Below, piece after piece: positions 62,727 to 64,000 of a DNA stretch of 64,000 nucleotides; positions within the stretch are counted from its first letter, which is position 1, and each line of letters starts with the position of its first letter. The stretch covers positions 62,001 through 126,000 of the forward strand of contig SDWH01000007.1 in the NCBI GenBank assembly GCA_019550975.1. The letters run 5' to 3'. This DNA is from Bacteroidales bacterium SW299 (GTDB lineage Bacteria; Bacteroidota; Bacteroidia; Bacteroidales; Bacteroidaceae). A model generated the notes under the pieces. It did not search any database. It was not told the origin of the DNA and saw nothing but the letters and a program-made list of their open reading frames with translations. The translations under genes were made by a program, and so were the position numbers.

Positions 62727-64000
62727 ATGGCCGGAATGAAATCATTGGTTAAGGATACTGCCATCTATGGAGTAAGCAGTATTCTGGGGCGATTCTTGAA
62801 TTACCTGCTTGTCCCTCTGTATACGTCGGTTCTGCCGGCAGCATCGGGAGGGTATGGCGTTGTGTCGAATGTATATGCCTATACGGCACTGATACTGGTG
62901 CTGCTGACGTTCGGGATGGAAACCGGATTCTTCCGTTTTGCCAACAAGAGCGATGAGCAGCCGGAAAAGGTCTATGCCAATTCATTGCTGTTTGTCGGCG
63001 GATTGTCTTTGCTGTTTGTGACGGTCTGCATGATATTTCTTGGACCCATATCGAGCTTGCTGGAGTATCCGGATCATCCCGATTATGTGGGGATGATGAT
63101 TGTGGTGGTGACGCTTGACGCTTTTCAGTGCATTCCGTTCGCTTATTTGCGCTACAGGAAGCGTCCCGTGAAGTTTGCCGCCATCAAGCTGTTCAATATC
63201 GTTGGGAATATTCTGCTGAATCTTTTTTTTCTGCTGCTTTGCCCGTGGCTGTACGTCCGTTGTCCGGATGCGGTGTCATGGTTCTATGACCCGGATTATC
63301 TGGTAGGCTACATTTTTGTGTCTAATCTGATTATGTCGGGTGTGCAGATGTTCTTCTTTATTCCTGAACTGAGAGGCTTCTCTTACCGGGCGGACAGGGC
63401 ATTGATGAAGCGGATGGTCAGCTATTCGTTTCCTATCCTGATATTCGGTGTGGTGGGTATTCTGAACCAGACAATCGACAAGATGATTTATCCTTTTCTT
63501 TTCGATGACCGCCAGGAAGGGCTGGTGCAGCTCGGCATTTACAGTGCCGCGAGCAAGGTCGCGTTGATTATGGCGGTCTTCACCCAGGCTTTCCGCTATG
63601 CTTACGAGCCTTTTGTGTTCGGAAAAAACAAGGAGGGCGACAACCGGATGATGTATGCTTCGGCAATGAAGTATTTCTTCATCTTTTCGCTGCTTGCTTT
63701 TCTTGCCGTTATGGGATATATGGATCTGCTGAAATATATGGTGGCCCGTGACTACTGGGAGGGCCTGAGCGTGGTGGCAATTGTGATGGGTGCCGAAATC
63801 TTCAAGGGCATCTATTTCAATCTTTCGTTCTGGTATAAGCTGACTGACGAAACGCAGTGGGGAGCCTACTTCTCGCTGATAGGCTGTGCGGTGATATTGG
63901 CTCTGAACGTGTGGCTTGTCCCAAGGTTCGGGTATGTCGCTTCGGCCTGGGCTTCTGTAGCCGGGTATGGAATCATCACTTTGCTTTCCTTCCTTATCGG
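62727..64000 (+). CDS. MOP-family polysaccharide flippase, C-terminus beyond window
   Basis: At least 424 residues of a polytopic membrane protein, start ATG at 62727 (alternative Met4 at 62736). The N-terminus KSLVKDTAIYGVSSILGRFLNYLLVPLYTS is typical of the MATE/Wzx-like lipopolysaccharide biosynthesis family. About 12 hydrophobic segments are visible to the window end (LLSFLIG). It would flip a lipid-linked sugar or lipid II-like intermediate. It is a different branch from the Wzx at 39347. In Bacteroidales this flippase is commonly found with ruvB; its substrate is unknown. Confidence 0.88.
   Translation, partial: MAGMKSLVKDTAIYGVSSILGRFLNYLLVPLYTSVLPAASGGYGVVSNVYAYTALILVLLTFGMETGFFRFANKSDEQPEKVYANSLLFVGGLSLLFVTVCMIFLGPISSLLEYPDHPDYVGMMIVVVTLDAFQCIPFAYLRYRKRPVKFAAIKLFNIVGNILLNLFFLLLCPWLYVRCPDAVSWFYDPDYLVGYIFVSNLIMSGVQMFFFIPELRGFSYRADRALMKRMVSYSFPILIFGVVGILNQTIDKMIYPFLFDDRQEGLVQLGIYSAASKVALIMAVFTQAFRYAYEPFVFGKNKEGDNRMMYASAMKYFFIFSLLAFLAVMGYMDLLKYMVARDYWEGLSVVAIVMGAEIFKGIYFNLSFWYKLTDETQWGAYFSLIGCAVILALNVWLVPRFGYVASAWASVAGYGIITLLSFLI

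Overview
The window looks like a Bacteroidales chromosome (Bacteroides/Phocaeicola type). Promoters follow the Bacteroidota -7 form TAnnTTTG rather than TATAAT. The gene families are typical of gut Bacteroidota: a GH2 beta-galactosidase beside an ECF sigma factor, a DUF2723 membrane protein, a DPP-IV-like peptidase, BspA-like and DUF4988-like surface lipoproteins, YfhO and EFR1. I see no rRNA, tRNA, CRISPR array, insertion sequence or phage.

Layout. 1-10 kb: GH2 beta-galactosidase (C-terminus outside the window), an ECF sigma factor without an anti-sigma gene, a polysaccharide deacetylase, a DUF2723/GT117-type membrane protein, a metal ABC transporter pair without its permease, and an Fsr-type MFS exporter. 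The last two face each other across a four-copy, 21-bp-period palindrome array. 10-19.6 kb: a housekeeping run on the minus strand (THUMP methyltransferase, DPP-IV, purD, a membrane protein, a YqaA/DedA protein, mnmD, a CPA2 antiporter). 20-28 kb: four surface/lipoprotein genes diverging from a TPR-histidine kinase and a LuxR-type regulator. 28-32 kb: mtnN-luxS (activated methyl cycle, AI-2) and a YfhO membrane protein. 32-43 kb: eight minus-strand glycan genes (Wzx-type flippase plus glycosyltransferases) downstream of metG.

43.8-59.6 kb is the most interesting part. A transglutaminase-like lipoprotein and a helical secreted protein come first. They are followed by five tandem modules, each with a conserved GC-rich lipoprotein/Asp-rich-linker part, a divergent AT-rich C-terminal domain, and one or two small secreted proteins. 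Four C-terminal domains carry a zincin-like HExYHxxxxH motif; the fifth looks like a Cys/His NlpC-P60/Tae-type amidase. Modules C and D lack a signal peptide and start, and D also has a 4-bp frameshift, so they look like silent cassettes. Every module ends in a copy of the 5' end of the O-antigen-ligase-like gene that closes the array, and each copy contains the same 21-bp palindrome. I infer a polymorphic effector-immunity (or surface-variation) locus that acquires and stores cassettes by homologous recombination. That is inference; no biochemical function is shown.

59.6-64 kb: mnmA and EFR1 on the minus strand, then ruvB and the start of a second MOP-family flippase on the plus strand.

All assignments come from reading motifs and alignments by eye; no database search was run.
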